From positions 24,778,811 through 24,842,810 of the forward strand of contig OY282605.1 in the NCBI GenBank assembly GCA_958298945.1: DNA of 64,000 nucleotides, read 5' to 3'. This DNA is from Atherix ibis (taxonomy: Eukaryota; Arthropoda; Insecta; Diptera; Athericidae). Positions 10,161 through 21,780 of this stretch are shown here, piece by piece. Both the position numbers and the translations under genes were made by a program. Under the pieces are notes generated by a model. It saw only the letters and a program-made list of their open reading frames with translations, was not told the DNA's origin and made no database searches. The first letter of the stretch is position 1, and each line of letters starts with the position of its first letter.

Positions 10161-12978
10161 TTGAAATAGAATGCAAAAAGTTGGATTTGAGCGAGCTGGG
10201 TGCTACCGTCCATTAATTTATTTACGTAAAATTTACTTATTTGTAATCGAGCTAATACATTAAAATATTTTTTTAGTGAACTATGATGCATTTTTTTTAA
10301 AAACTTACCAATTGTAAATTCCATACCATTTAGATAATACAATATATTGTATGGTACATGACCGATAGTGAAAAAATCCTCCTCGTTGAAGTACTTTTTT
10401 TGCAGTGCTTGCAAATATGACTTAAACATTTTGACAGCAGTTCATATTCGATTCTTCTATAACCTATGGTGCTGCCATCTGTAGGCTCTGACTATAACAG
10501 ACAATTGAAGCCCCATGTTGAAGTGAGAGAACTGACACATGCATACTGCTCAGAGGCACCACTTTCAGATAGGGGCAATTTCACAGTTGGCGCACATTTT
10601 TTAAATAATAGCCGATGATTATTTAAATGAATTAAATAATAGCGTTGGTTATTTAATTATTTAATTTAATAAATTTAGAAGTAGAAACTAATTTTTTTTT
10701 CATGAATTCATTTATATGGATATAAAAGTTGATATTTCAAAACATTCAACATAACCTCCAAAATATTTACTTTTGTGATTAACTTCTGAAAATGGGGATC
10801 ATCGAATTATTTTTATGATAACAAATCTACGCACATCGTTTCTCAATGGAAGTAGCTTAACTTTAAGTTTGAAACTTACATAAACAATTGAATTATAATG
10901 TCATATATTAATAAGCACCGATATTAGTATAAAAATTCGGAAATTCAAAATTATATTCTTATAAACGATTATATATAAATTTGTATTTTCAAATTTATAT
11001 ATAATCGTTTATAAGACGTACCTACAGGCACTATATATAAATTTGTATTTTCACAAAATATAAAACCCCCATCGGAAAATAAGCAAGCGCCCGCCATTGA
11101 AACGTTAATCTGATCGATCAAAAATAATCGTCTCTTTAAATTGAATGTTGCACTAGTATTTTTTAGTTTTTAATCACTCAAAGCACTCGAAATCCAATAA
11201 AAATTAATTGAATGATAGCTAAAAATCACCTTTACTGAAATATATAATTAGATGCGACAAAAAAAAACACAATATTTGTTATGGTATGGAAGAAATTTTG
11301 AAAAAAAACAAAGATTTTATAAAATATATTAAGACTTTTTAAATTGAAAAAAGATATCAAAGTAAAATACTATATTTTTTTTAATTAAAAAGTGTTTAAT
11401 ATACATTTATAACAATGGAATTCGTAGCTTAATTTTAAGTTAATAGATGGATAAAGGTCGGCAGAGGAGATATTTGGTTCATTGCAATTCCGCGGGTGAT
11501 CGTCTATCCTGATACTCTATAGTCTAAGTTTTGGAAGTTTCTTATTTAATTTCAATAAATAATATTGAAATTTATATGCTTTAGAAATTATAGTAACACA
11601 AGCTATTAGTTGGAATAGTACAATACACATCACAGTGATTATAATATTATTTACAAAAATGTTCTATGAATATTAATTAAATTACATGAGAATGTAAACC
11701 GTAAAAATTGTATGATTTTTGACAGCTTCTCATATCCTGTTCTGTCTACAATCATTGAGTAAAAATAATTGTAACAAAAGAAGAGGAAGAAGAAGAAACG
11801 TGTTTACTTAGACTCTTATTGTAACGAAACCTTGACAGTGTGACAGTTTGTCATAAAAACCCGTTGAAGGTCTTAAGCTTTTTCAGTATGAAATATTTTG
11901 TGTAAAACTTTTTTCATCTGAAATCAAGCATTATTACGGCTTTATTAAAAAATTCCATTCATCAATTCTTCTCGTATACAGGTGAATAGAAAAAAATAAG
12001 TGTTTTCTCTCTCCGCTGCGGTTAATAACCACCCCTTCTATAATTGTTATTATTGTCAACCTCCAATGTCAACACATAAAGTAAGTGTGATGTCTGAGAA
12101 GAGAATCAATCTGTCAACCGCATAACAGAATTTCAACTGTACAATTTTGTTTATTGTTTTTATTTTGAAATTATGAGTATAAATAAATATGTCTGACGTA
12201 AGATTTAATAGTAAAAAAATACTACGGAGGAGGGGAAAATTTTGCCATTTAAAAGAATAAACAAACCATTCGTATGCTTTAAGCTCTACGATGTTTTGCC
12301 ACCATACTTTGCGTTTTTCTACAATTATTCCGAGCAGGTCTCATTTAATTTTGCAGATTATTTTGGGACCACTTAATTTTTGCTCTTTGATTCATTATTT
12401 TTTCTTATTTTAAAAGCTGTGCAATCACAATTCGACGGTCATCGTATTATTAGCATTTACAACAATTTTAATATTTTTACACACGTTGAAATTTTTTTTT
12501 TTTTGAGGTAAATTAACTATAAAATAAAATCCATTAATTTATTTACATAAAACTTACTTATTTGTAATTGAACAAATTTATTTTCATTTACATAATTAAT
12601 ATTTTCAAAAGAATTTTAAATATAGTTTTTGAAGAAAAAAAATATTATGTATTGAAACTTATTAGTTGAAGAAATATTAACGAACAATTTGGTGGAGAAA
12701 TATTTAACAAAGTCTGTACAGAAAATATTTAAATTTAATATTTTTTTGGGAAAATAATATATCTAAAACGAAAAGTCGGCTGTAAATACTTTTAAACAAA
12801 CAATTTTTTGAGGCAAATTTTCAGCAAAATTCAGAGGAAAAATATATTTTTTTCTTAATATAATATCTACTATATTTTTGCAAATTTATTGTAGCAAGCA
12901 GAATTACATAAAAAATTAATTTTACCCTGATGAGTAGTTTCTTGGTGGGGTTTTAACGGAGCATTTCGAACTTTAAGG
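10161..12978. other. Long AT-rich stretch without genes
   Basis: Besides the inverted repeat at 10958-11015, I see only a pair of near-identical 42-base segments (10210-10251 and 12531-12571, beginning CCATTAATTTATTTAC). A GC-richer patch near 11455-11510 has no recognisable motif. The minus-strand frame 10139-10429 has no family resemblance. Confidence 0.45.
10958..11015. repeat. Perfect 26-bp inverted repeat, 6-base loop
   Basis: Arms 10958-10983 and 10990-11015 are exact complements (CTTATAAACGATTATATATA onward) around TATTTT. The loop side and part of one arm recur as ATATATAAATTTGTATTTTC near 11030-11053, so the unit has been partly copied downstream. Confidence 0.85.
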
Positions 12979-13608
12979 ACTAGACCATAAAATCGTTCAA
13001 TTCCATAAGTCTAAACAGGTTTTAGACCATAAAATCTTTCAATTCCATAAGTCCAAATAGGTTTTAGACCATAAAATCCTTCAATTCCATAAGTCCAAAT
13101 TGGTTTTAGACCATAAAATCGTTCAATTCCATAAGTGCAAATAGGTTTTTGACCATAAAATCTTTCAATTCCATAAGTCCAAATAGGTTTTAGACCATAA
13201 AATCGTTCAATTCCATAAGTCCAAATTGGTTTTAGACCATAAAATCGTTCAATTCCATAAGTGCAAATAGGTTTTTGACCATAAAATCGTTCAATTCCAT
13301 AAGTGCAAATAGGTTTTAGACCATAAAATCGTTCAATTCCATAAGTCTAAATAGGTTTTAGACCATAAAATCTTTCAATTCCATAAGTCCAAATAGGTTT
13401 TAGATCATAAAATCGGTTAATTCCATAAGTCTAAATAGGTTTTGGACCATAAAATCGTTCAATTCCATAAGTCCAAATAGGTTTTAGACCATAAAATCGT
13501 TCAATTCCATAAGTCCAAATTGGTTTTAGACCATAAAATCGTTCAATTCCATAAGTCCAAATTGGTTTTAGACCATCAAATCGTTCAATTTCATAAGTCC
13601 AAATAGGT
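12979..13608. repeat. 42-bp minisatellite, 15 units
   Basis: Fifteen near-perfect 42-bp copies of a unit starting GGTTTTAGACCATAAAATCG and continuing TTCAATTCCATAAGTCCAAA. Variants at a few fixed positions (ATCG/ATCT/ATCC before TTCAATT; GTCC/GTCT/GTGC; AAATAGG/AAATTGG; TTTAGACC/TTTTGACC) allow individual units to be tracked. The last unit grades into unrelated sequence at TTTTTTAATTGCG. The period is divisible by three, but every frame is AT-rich and the array has no start or gene context. Confidence 0.95.
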
Positions 13609-13737
13609 TTTTTAATTGCGTAGTATGTGTATATTAAAAGTTTATTTTTTATTGTTAATTACGTACTGTTGTCCAGTATTATAAGTACCAATGTAGATAA
13701 TGTTTGTTATTTTTAAGTCTTTTCACTGCAGTATATG

Positions 13738-14695
13738 GGTACGATTCATTTTCTTGGTTTGGTTTTTGACAGCTGTCAAAATACAATATATGGTATATCA
13801 TCTAAGGTAAGATTTGTGTAGTTTAAAATTTCCCATTTTCCGAACTAAGCGTTAAAATTCTAAAAAATTTCTAAAAAAGTGATGATTTTGCTGTAGTTAC
13901 GTTTCGAGCAAAATTGTCTTCAGCGATGATGATAATTTCTCGCTCTGCGCATAAGTCAGTTAGCAAAGTTGGCATGTTTGGGATGCTCTGAAAACCCACA
14001 AATGAGTCTGGTATATATTTTGGTCTGAAAGTGTCATTGGCCATGGGAAAACCGACTTTTTTAAATCTAAACATAAAAATTTTAATTTACGGTTCATTTT
14101 CGTGGTTCGTTTTTTGGCAGCTGTCAAAAATATATGTCATCTAAGGTAAGATTTGTTTAGTTTAAAATTTGCCATTTTCCAAACTAAGCGTTAAAATTCT
14201 AAAAAATTTCTACAAAAGTGATAATTTTTGCTGTAGTCACGTTTCGAGCAAAATTTTTTTCAGCCATGAAGAAGTCAGCAATCAAAGATGGGATGTATGG
14301 GGGGCTCTGAGAACCCACAAATGAAGGTGGAGAAGCCATGCAATTTCGAGATTTGGTGATGTCAATTTGCCACCAAAATCATCCGATTTGACACCAGTGG
14401 ACTTATTCTTGTAGGTTTAAATAAAAGATCATGTCTGCTCAGACAATCCTTAGACTTCAGAGCATTTAAAAACCAACATCCGTCAGGTAATCGCTGAATT
14501 GCAGCTTTAAAAAGTCATCAAAATTACCACAACAGGTTCGAATCGTGCAAATTGGCCTTTTGAATAATGTTATATTTCGTGCATAATGGCAAGATCCAAC
14601 TACTATAATGAACTTAAACTTTTATCGAAATCTAAATATGAAGTATCTTTAATTTAACATTACTTTTCGAAGCGCAAATTGAATAAATCTTTATT
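13738..14695 (+). mobile_element. Family Y element 2, with duplicated 5' end
   Basis: Two consecutive copies of the Y 5' region (13738-14087 and 14088-14307) each carry the TTTGACAGCTGTCAAA palindrome (second with one mismatch), TCATCTAAGGTAAGATTTG and a CTCTGA(A/G)AACCCACAAATGA block that encodes part of SENPQ. The C-terminal transposase block follows at about 14345: ISRFGDVNLPPKSSDLTPVD in one frame, then sequence encoding LKTNIRQVIAELQL. The element ends near 14695 with the Y 3' terminus (ACTTTTCGAAGCGCAAATTG). The gene is heavily broken. Confidence 0.65.
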
Positions 14696-16305
14696 ATGGC
14701 AAAAATATTCAAATTATAAATTGTATAAACTTTAAGAAAAAAATTCCCAAAATAAAAATTTGATAACAAAAAATATTTAAAATTATTTTTTTTTCAAAAA
14801 TATTTAATATAAAAAATTCTGATAAAATAAAAAAACTCAAAAGTCTGTAAGAAAAAATTTAGGAATTTCTTTGGAAGATTCCCCAATTTTTTATGAATTT
14901 TTAACAGATTTGTAAAATTGTATTTTATTTTAATTGATTAAAAAAAAATGAAAGGAAAAGATTTCAAAAAAAATATGCTACTTGATTAATTTTTTTGTAA
15001 AGTAAACCGCTTCTTTTTTTTGAAGTGTAAATTTTTTTTTGAAGCGACATGTCAAAAAAGGTGTTGACATGTGGCTTGTCTGTCAGATAAGTTACGTTAC
15101 ATAACGGCAAAATTTTATAAGGCGTTAAGAAAATTATGTTTTTACATGTTCCATAAGAGAACAGACAATAAAAAGGACTGAATTAAAAATTAAAAACTAA
15201 TAAACATAATATCATCCGTCATATAGTGTTTGAATTAAAGTAAGTAATCGCTTCTGATGCATTCATGCCACAATGTCTGCTTGTAGTGTCACCTTGAGCA
15301 TTGGAACTCGCCAACCGTAAATCATCTGGAATTTTTTAACTGTTTATACTCAATCATACCCTTGGGTTCTGCATACACATATATACGGTATGTCTTATTA
15401 TCAACGTAAATTCCGTACAATTCTCACCTGTCATAAATTTGAAATTCAATCTAACAAGTTCGGCCGTTGGCAGTCATTCGTACTTGAATACCGGCCGACA
15501 CAACGAGTATATGACATGGAAATTATTCTGGAAAAAATATGGCAAAAGTGTGCCTTAATATTTTCAACTTGTTTTTATGTTTCCATTTTGTTAGCGATAT
15601 CTTAAGAATCCGTGCTTAATCATATCCTAAAGTTGGAGAGTCCAAGCTACCATACAATACCAATCCCAAAGTATACATTTTCATTATTTTATGGATAGTA
15701 GACGGTAGGCGGTGAATGGAGACAATTGACCCGGTTCCAGGTGCTCTGTTGGGCTCTTGAATCTACGGAAGTGTTATTATCGGTTACGGTCGAGACAAGT
15801 TCAAGTTTTCAGGCAGCAATTGTGCAAAGTAATTCGATATATTACACTTTAATTAACGTATTACACCACCAACTTTACACTTGACTGTTAATTAAATGTC
15901 GGAAATGCTGGTATCCATTCTCAAATTTTTGGCACTGTAAGGCGGTTTTGTAAAGTGTAACTTTCCTATTAATTGAGGGCATTGATTTATTGAGATCGTC
16001 TTGTTAAATTTAAAAGTTCTCGAATTGATAATAATCACCAATGTTATCCAATTATGTTCTATGTAATTGCTTAATAAATTTAGAAAATGTATTTTTAAAC
16101 AACGCACGAAGAAACAATTGTAAACATTGGATAAGAAAGGCCTTGTTAGGTTCAACTACTTTTAATCGATTATAATTTCTGTGTGAGTTATAAATATTTA
16201 AATTGTTTTTTTCTTGTAATTGATATATACGAGATATGACAGAAAAGTAATGAGACTTTTTTCTTTTGCAAAAATTTTTATTTTATTTTTATACATTATA
16301 AAAGT
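14696..16305. other. Unassigned AT-rich DNA
   Basis: The open frames at 15390-15605 (+) and 15892-16155 (-) have no recognisable domain. At 16236-16280 the sequence GACAGAAAAGTAATGAGAC resembles the terminal repeat of family X (compare 56329), so a solo X end may sit just left of Y element 3. Confidence 0.4.
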
Positions 16306-16365
16306 AAAGAGTATCCATTTTGTGGCTCAGACAGTACATCTCTATCATTTGACAGCTGTCAAACA

Positions 16366-17667
16366 TATACGTAGGCTACTATATATATTTCTGGCCTAGG
16401 CAACACTAAGTGTTGCCAGGTGCGATCTGACATTTCCATTGGAAAGTTTGACATTTTTTAGCATAAACGTACTCAGAACGTTTTGACGTACGACTATCAT
16501 TTGTGTTGTTTACAGTGACTTGAAAAAATCAATTTGGCAAAAAAATGGAATTAACTCGTGAACATTTTCGTGCGATCATTTTTCACAACTTTCGACGTGG
16601 ATTATCACGACAAGAGTGCATCGATGAACTTAAATCTTTGTATGGCTATGAAGCACCATCCTATAGCACTGTGAAAAACTGGTACAACGAATTCAATCGT
16701 GGCCGACGCTCGCTCAAAGACGAATTCCGTGAAGGTCGTCCAAAAACAGCCGTTGTTCCAGAAAACATCGATGCCGTACGTGAACTGATAATGCAAGACC
16801 GTCATGTGACATACCGTGAGATAGAGGCATGCCTAGGCATTTCTCCCACCAGCATACATTCGATATTGCATGAACACCTGGCCGTAAAAAAGGTTTGTTC
16901 TCGTTGGATCCCGCACAATTTGACAATCGCTCAAAAAAAGGCTCGTGTGGATTGGTGTAAAGAAATGCTGAAAAAATACGATCGCGGTGCTTCAAAAGAC
17001 GTTTATAAGATCGTCACAGGTGACGAATCATGGATCTATGCGTATGAGCCCGAAACAAAACAGCAATCGACCGTGTGGGTCTTCCAAGACGAGTCAAATC
17101 CAACGAAAGTTGTTCGTGGAAGAAGCACTTCGAAGCAAATGGTCGCTTGTTTCTTTGGCAAAACTGGTCATGTGGCGACTGTTCCGCTTGTGCAACGTAG
17201 GACGGTCAATTCTGAGTGGTACACCACCATTTGTTTGCCTGAAGTCTTCGGAGAAATTCGAAAAACGAACAAGAGAAGTCGAATCATTGTGCACCATGAC
17301 AATGCGAGCTCTCACACATCGGCTCAAACCAGCGCCTTTTTGACCGGACAAAACGTCGAATTGATGGGTCATCCTCCGTACAGCCCTGACTTGGCACCCA
17401 ATGACTTCTTTTTATTCCCACACATCAAGAAAAAAATGCGTGGTCAACGATTTTCGTCGCCAGAAGATGCTGTTGAAGCATTCAAAAACCATGTTTTGGA
17501 GGTGTCTCAATCGGAGTGGAAAAAGTGCTTCGAAAATTGGTTTGAGCGCATGCAAAAGTGTATAAATCTTGATGGAGAATATTTTGAAAAACAATAAAAC
17601 CTTTTTCGTTGATAAATATTCGCATTTTCATTATTAGGCCAGAAATATATATAGTAGCCCACGTATA
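16366..17667 (+). mobile_element. MAR-D mariner, structurally complete
   Basis: Terminal inverted repeats of 33 bases at 16366-16398 and 17635-17667 match at 32 positions (left starts TATACGTAGGCTACTATATA). Between them lies one intact transposase frame with untranslated leader and tail. The 1302 bp length is typical of an autonomous mariner. No stop or frameshift is visible, unlike every other element here, so this is likely the youngest insertion. An inner palindrome, CAACACTAAGTGTTG (16401-16415), lies just inside the left repeat. Confidence 0.95.
16545..17597 (+). CDS. Mariner transposase (MAR-D), apparently intact
   Basis: Open frame of 350 residues starting at an ATG in a good context (AAAAAATGG). 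It has a first helix-turn-helix (about 5-50, ending WYNEFNRG) and a linker REGRPKT (63-69). The second helix-turn-helix is at about 88-112 (TYREIEACLGISPTSIHSIL). The clamp-loop entry motif WIPHNLT is at 121-127. The catalytic triad is D160 (TGDESWIY), D252 (HHDNASSHT) and D287 (PDLAPNDFF). There are 34 residues between the second and third aspartates, the DD34D spacing of true mariners. The tail ends CINLDGEYFEKQ. Expected role: sequence-specific binding of its own terminal repeats and cut-and-paste transposition into TA. Expression and activity cannot be judged from sequence. Confidence 0.95.
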   Translation: MELTREHFRAIIFHNFRRGLSRQECIDELKSLYGYEAPSYSTVKNWYNEFNRGRRSLKDEFREGRPKTAVVPENIDAVRELIMQDRHVTYREIEACLGISPTSIHSILHEHLAVKKVCSRWIPHNLTIAQKKARVDWCKEMLKKYDRGASKDVYKIVTGDESWIYAYEPETKQQSTVWVFQDESNPTKVVRGRSTSKQMVACFFGKTGHVATVPLVQRRTVNSEWYTTICLPEVFGEIRKTNKRSRIIVHHDNASSHTSAQTSAFLTGQNVELMGHPPYSPDLAPNDFFLFPHIKKKMRGQRFSSPEDAVEAFKNHVLEVSQSEWKKCFENWFERMQKCINLDGEYFEKQ

Positions 17668-18222
17668 ATACTCAAGGTGGCCTTTTTTCAGTGTAGGCAT
17701 TGTTATTCCACAATATGGATATCGAAAGAACGCGTTTATTTGCTGAACAAAATCAGAGGATGTGGGTCATTTCCAGATCAGTGGATACCTAGAAAAGCCC
17801 CAAATTCCCCTATATAAGAGTATCTAAAAATCCACAAATGACTGTAAAGAAGTGACTGTTTAGTGCGTATTATATGTGAAAATGAAGAAGAGAGACCGTT
17901 ACCGACAATTTTTTCTAAAAAAAAGATCCTTGAGGATTTTAATCTGAACCGTATGTGGTTTCAAAAAAAAGGGCTCCAAAAGTCGCACAACACTATAGAT
18001 ATTAGCTTCATTGCGCAAAAAAAATCCCAAAACGCGAAATTTCGAGATTTGGTGATGTCAATCGACCTTGAAGATCGTGCGATTTGATATCGTTGGAATT
18101 TTTCTGAAAAATTACATCAAAAGATAATCAACAAAGTCCACCTTTTCAAAATATTTTAAATTTTAAATTAAAATATTTTATTTAACTTTACTTTCCGAAG
18201 CACAAATTGGTTAAGCTTTAGT

Positions 18223-18900
18223 TTCCTCAAGCTGCTATGCATCGGCTGAGGTGTCGTTTCCACTCTTTGTTGTGGCGCTAGAAGGATTTTATTGAAATCG
18301 CCTTTACCTCCTTATTTACACTACTCCGGATGTAACCGACAGTACTTAAATGACGTTCTTTCAGGTGTTTTTTTTATTTTGAGGATCAAAAATGTCGCAC
18401 AGACGTTGAGGAAAATGATCGTGTGACAGGGACGTTGTCGTGGTCTCACGCGATTTACCCTTTTTCTGAAGCTTAAATTTGTTTGACCTCATAAGAGCCC
18501 CCAATCGAACCACATCTTCACCAGTTATAGATGTTGATGGCCTCCCTGAGCGAAGCACGTCTTCCACTGATTCCAGACCTTTCAAAATGGTTTATGCTTC
18601 CGAAAAACTTTTCTTATTGGTACAAAATGTTATCCATAGGGTCATAGCAACTTTTTGTAGGTCATATCTAGGATTTACCAAACTAACCCCAAAATTTCGC
18701 TCCCCAATTTTTCGCAAAGCACTTCAATAATACACGTCACTTATCACGCTCTATAGAGTCGCATAGTTGCCGGATGAGGTTGGAATTGTCTTAGACGTCT
18801 ATGACGCACTGTCATACAAGCTATGCGGAGGGGAAGTTCACAGTATTGCCAGATTATTCTTAACAGCTTTTATTCTCGTCAAAATTTCCAAATATTGCCT
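18223..18900 (-). pseudogene. Family X mariner remnant 2
   Basis: On the minus strand the order is N-terminal linker, deletion, then C-terminal half. About 18480-18585 gives GLESVEDVLRSGRPSTSITG, the typical mariner linker. Next comes RDHDNVPVTRSF, keeping the second aspartate, and then KIKKHLKERHFSTVGYI and EVKAISIKSF, the FPRLKKTLKGRHFGTV region. The first aspartate and the third-aspartate region are missing or scrambled. It abuts the 3' end of Y element 3. The right part (18740-18830) is the X leader. Confidence 0.6.
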
Positions 18901-19037
18901 ACACACATTAAATTAAGACCAGTGACCCCAAAAAAATAATGTTTGGTCTTTTTTGAAACTTGTTTTTTATTTTTTACAGATTCACCTGCCAGTGGTTTTT
19001 TTTTTTTTTTAATGACATAATAATAATGACATTATAA

Positions 19038-19865
19038 TAATAATAGTATAAGGAGGGGATCACCAATAGGCACTAGGTCTTAAAACCACTTCGACCAATG
19101 AGGTCTGTTGTGGTAAATACCCTTACTCAGATAATAGTAATATTGAGGCTTTAAGTGAACCTCAGTATTGTTGTATGAGGTTGAGGGCAGAAACGGCAGA
19201 TTGTTGTGTCAGATTTGTTCATCTTATTAAGATGATATATTAACAGGCAATGGCCAGTGAGTAACCTTAGGTCTGGTTTGTTGAGTTTAAGGACCTCTGC
19301 CCCTCCCCTCCTCTTTTTTCAGAAAAGGCTATAAATTTTTTATAATGATTCATCTCCGGGGAATTATTACAGTGTGAGCTCTTACCCCGCGTTTCCAGGA
19401 CTCTATTTCGGACCCCAGGTGGCCTTTTGGATGGCCACAGAAGGATTCTTGGTCCTAATTTACGAAGTATTTTTGGTAAGTTTGTCAGCTAGTTCGTTAC
19501 CCTAAATACCCTCATGACCTGGCACACACAACAAAGTAACTTTGTTCTATCTAGCCAGTTGCTTAAGGACCTTGAGGATATCCCAAACTAGCTTGTATTG
19601 GATATCAGATGAGACACGGGCCATACAATACAGCTTGGCTGTCTGAGATGATGTAGGTTCCTTCTGATACCTTCTCTAGCACAGTGCTCTATGGTATGTA
19701 TTTCTGCCTGAAAAATTGATGGGGATCTATTAGGGGCCTTAGATAGACGGTAATAAGATCCGACTATACTCGTCCCAACATCCACATCCGTTTTAGAACC
19801 ATCAGTGTAAAAAACGTGGGCCCCTTCTTCAAGTGAAGGCCTGGGTTCCTTATGGTGATTGCCAA
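19038..19865 (-). mobile_element. Non-LTR retrotransposon 3' end (RNase H to tail)
   Basis: The minus strand keeps the end of a Jockey/I-type polyprotein. At about 19700-19850, EEGAHVFYTDGSKTD holds the first RNase H aspartate, followed by SIFQAEIHTIEHCAREG with the RNase H glutamate. A frameshift follows before the expected SDS motif. Near 19210-19295 comes LKLNKPDLRLLTGHCLLIYH and then CRFC, the C-terminal cysteine motif typical of these elements. The 5' portion (endonuclease and reverse transcriptase) is absent, as expected for 5'-truncated insertions. Confidence 0.8.
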
Positions 19866-20007
19866 ATAGCCTAATACTATACATTTCAGTACAATTTATT
19901 ACTAGAAATGACATTAAAATGAAAAAAGGAAGAATCACGAGGTCACCATTATAGACTAGACTATATTGCCAAGGGAAAATTGACTTTATGAAAATTTGTG
20001 TGCTCAT
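19588..20007 (-). pseudogene. RNase H fragment of a non-LTR element
   Basis: A 139-residue frame. Its first 50 or so residues come from unrelated flanking sequence. Family similarity starts at about HKEPRPSLEEG and covers FYTDGSKTDVDVG and FQAEIHTIEHCAREG. After RRNL the frame leaves the domain. It is not a functional protein. Confidence 0.75.
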
Positions 20008-21780
20008 ACAATATGTTCATAAGAAAATCCAATTTTTTTTCTTCAGTTTATTTCAATCGATGAAAAGAATTTCTTTCATTCGTTTTCATTGACTTTGGAA
20101 TTGAACTTGAAAAACTCTTCAAACTGACAACGCTGCTAAGATATGAATTGCATGCATTCTAAACGACATACGCGACATACTCTTACGATGAAGGCATCTC
20201 TTGTAGGATGCCCTTTTATAACGATTGTGATAAAAATAGGCGCCTGATCTCATAATAAGAAAAAGAATAATGTTCATCAAGTAATTTCTTATTAGCATCA
20301 TATTTTTTCTTCTGTCTTGTTGATTTTCTTCTTGCATTGATTAAGTCTTTTCTATAATTTCATTTTCTGCACGTAATTGATCTCCCTTGAACTCTATGAT
20401 AAGCGTTTATGCCTTTGGCCATGATAATTATTCTTTGAGCACAAAGATTGTTTGCTTCGAACTTCTAAAAATTATTCGATTTAATCTATGTGCACTAGAA
20501 ATAGAAATGTTAAATTTTTTATGGTAATTTTCTTAGCATAATTTAAATCTTTCGTAAGATTTCGTGAAAATCAAATTATTTTCGAGTACATAAATAATCA
20601 TAAAATTATATTTAAAAAAAGAAACGGAGTATTTGGTACAAAATTACTAGGTTAGTCTAGGGTAATTTTGTATTTTCCATTCAAGTTACTATTCTACTAA
20701 ATTGCTCTTATATAATAAAAGACATTTTTTTGTACTTATTAACATCAGTTTGGAATTTGTAAGAAAAATATTGCCAACATCTAAAAAAAATTATTGTCAT
20801 AATAATTTCTCATTTTCATTTGTGTAATTTATACTAAATTTTCTTTATTAAACAAACACACTTAAACGTTTCTAATTAACTGAATTTATTAAATTATCTA
20901 CAAGACCACCACCCTTGATACGCGCCTTATGCTGATCAGCGATCCATTATCAGCGATCTCCCCCTGTGACTTTAAATTAAATTGGGTTAAACATAAATTA
21001 TTTAAGTGGTCATCATCTACTTCTCTGTTGAGTGTTTTCCTTCATTTCTTTTAGGTTTTTTTTATATTTTTTTTATGTTTTTTTAAAAATAAAGATCTTA
21101 TATTAAGAATATTATGTATATCTTGTTTACGAATGGTTAAGTACTTTCAATTCCAAGATCTTCAAGCACTTCAGTTTGGCAGAATGAATCATAGATGATG
21201 ACTTGTTGAGTTTTGCAGTAATTATTTTCTCGCTTGCTTGCGGGTTTACTGAAGTGAAAATAATAATGTTGGTAAATATTTCGATAATTTTCCAAGAAAT
21301 TTGATGATCTACCAAATTTTTTTAAAAAAAATAAGACTTTATAGATAAATTGATGTCACACGTGGGCGCTCGCAAATCGAATCAATAACAATTTTCGTCT
21401 GCTGCAAATAACCTGAGTTTGATTTTATGTAAATTTTATCTTTTTTACAGATATTTTTGACTTATTTATGTATTTATTTAGTGTTTGTCTATTGCCTCAT
21501 ATAATAAAACAATTTTCTTTTCATCAGAATAACGAATCAGAATGCCAATAGCAAGACAGAGGCAAGTCAAAACAGTCTTATAAAACAAGTCTCTATCCTT
21601 AATGAAACTGGTTGAAAACCTATCTCACATTTTATAAAATATTTTACTGACCCGATTAAACCAGGACATAATCTTATACAATAAATCAATTCATCCGCTA
21701 TTTTCCTATTAATCTCTGAATAAGAAATATGGTAGATCAATCAATTCTTTCTATTGAATTTCAAATCGGTTTTCGCATCC
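19866..21780. other. Unassigned AT-rich DNA
   Basis: No transposon motif or exon-like island seen. The minus-strand frame 20119-20337 and the one at 21127-21315 lack any recognised domain. Confidence 0.45.

Larger units (their letters stand above)
16306..18222 (+). mobile_element. Family Y element 3, carrying an inserted MAR-D
   Basis: The left end (GTATCCATTTTGTGGCTC) and palindrome (16348-16363) are the Y 5' terminus. The sequence is then interrupted by MAR-D (16366-17667) and resumes as ACTCAAGGTGGCCTTTTT, matching TCATCTAAAGTGGCATTTG of Y element 7. Downstream, 17830-18110 encodes a broken transposase: DFNLNRMWFQ, then in a shifted frame ISRFGDVNRP-RSCDLISLEFF. The 3' terminus (TTTCCGAAGCACAAATTGG) is near 18200. 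Confidence 0.65.

Noticed and set aside
12979..13608. CRISPR-like array
   Set aside because: Repeats are directly contiguous with no unique spacers, and the sequence is eukaryotic.
13871..14074. 67-codon minus-strand frame as a gene
   Set aside because: It is antisense to the first duplicated 5' end of Y element 2.
16714..17372. Long open frames on the minus strand and in frame 2 across MAR-D
   Set aside because: They are shadows of the 350-codon transposase.
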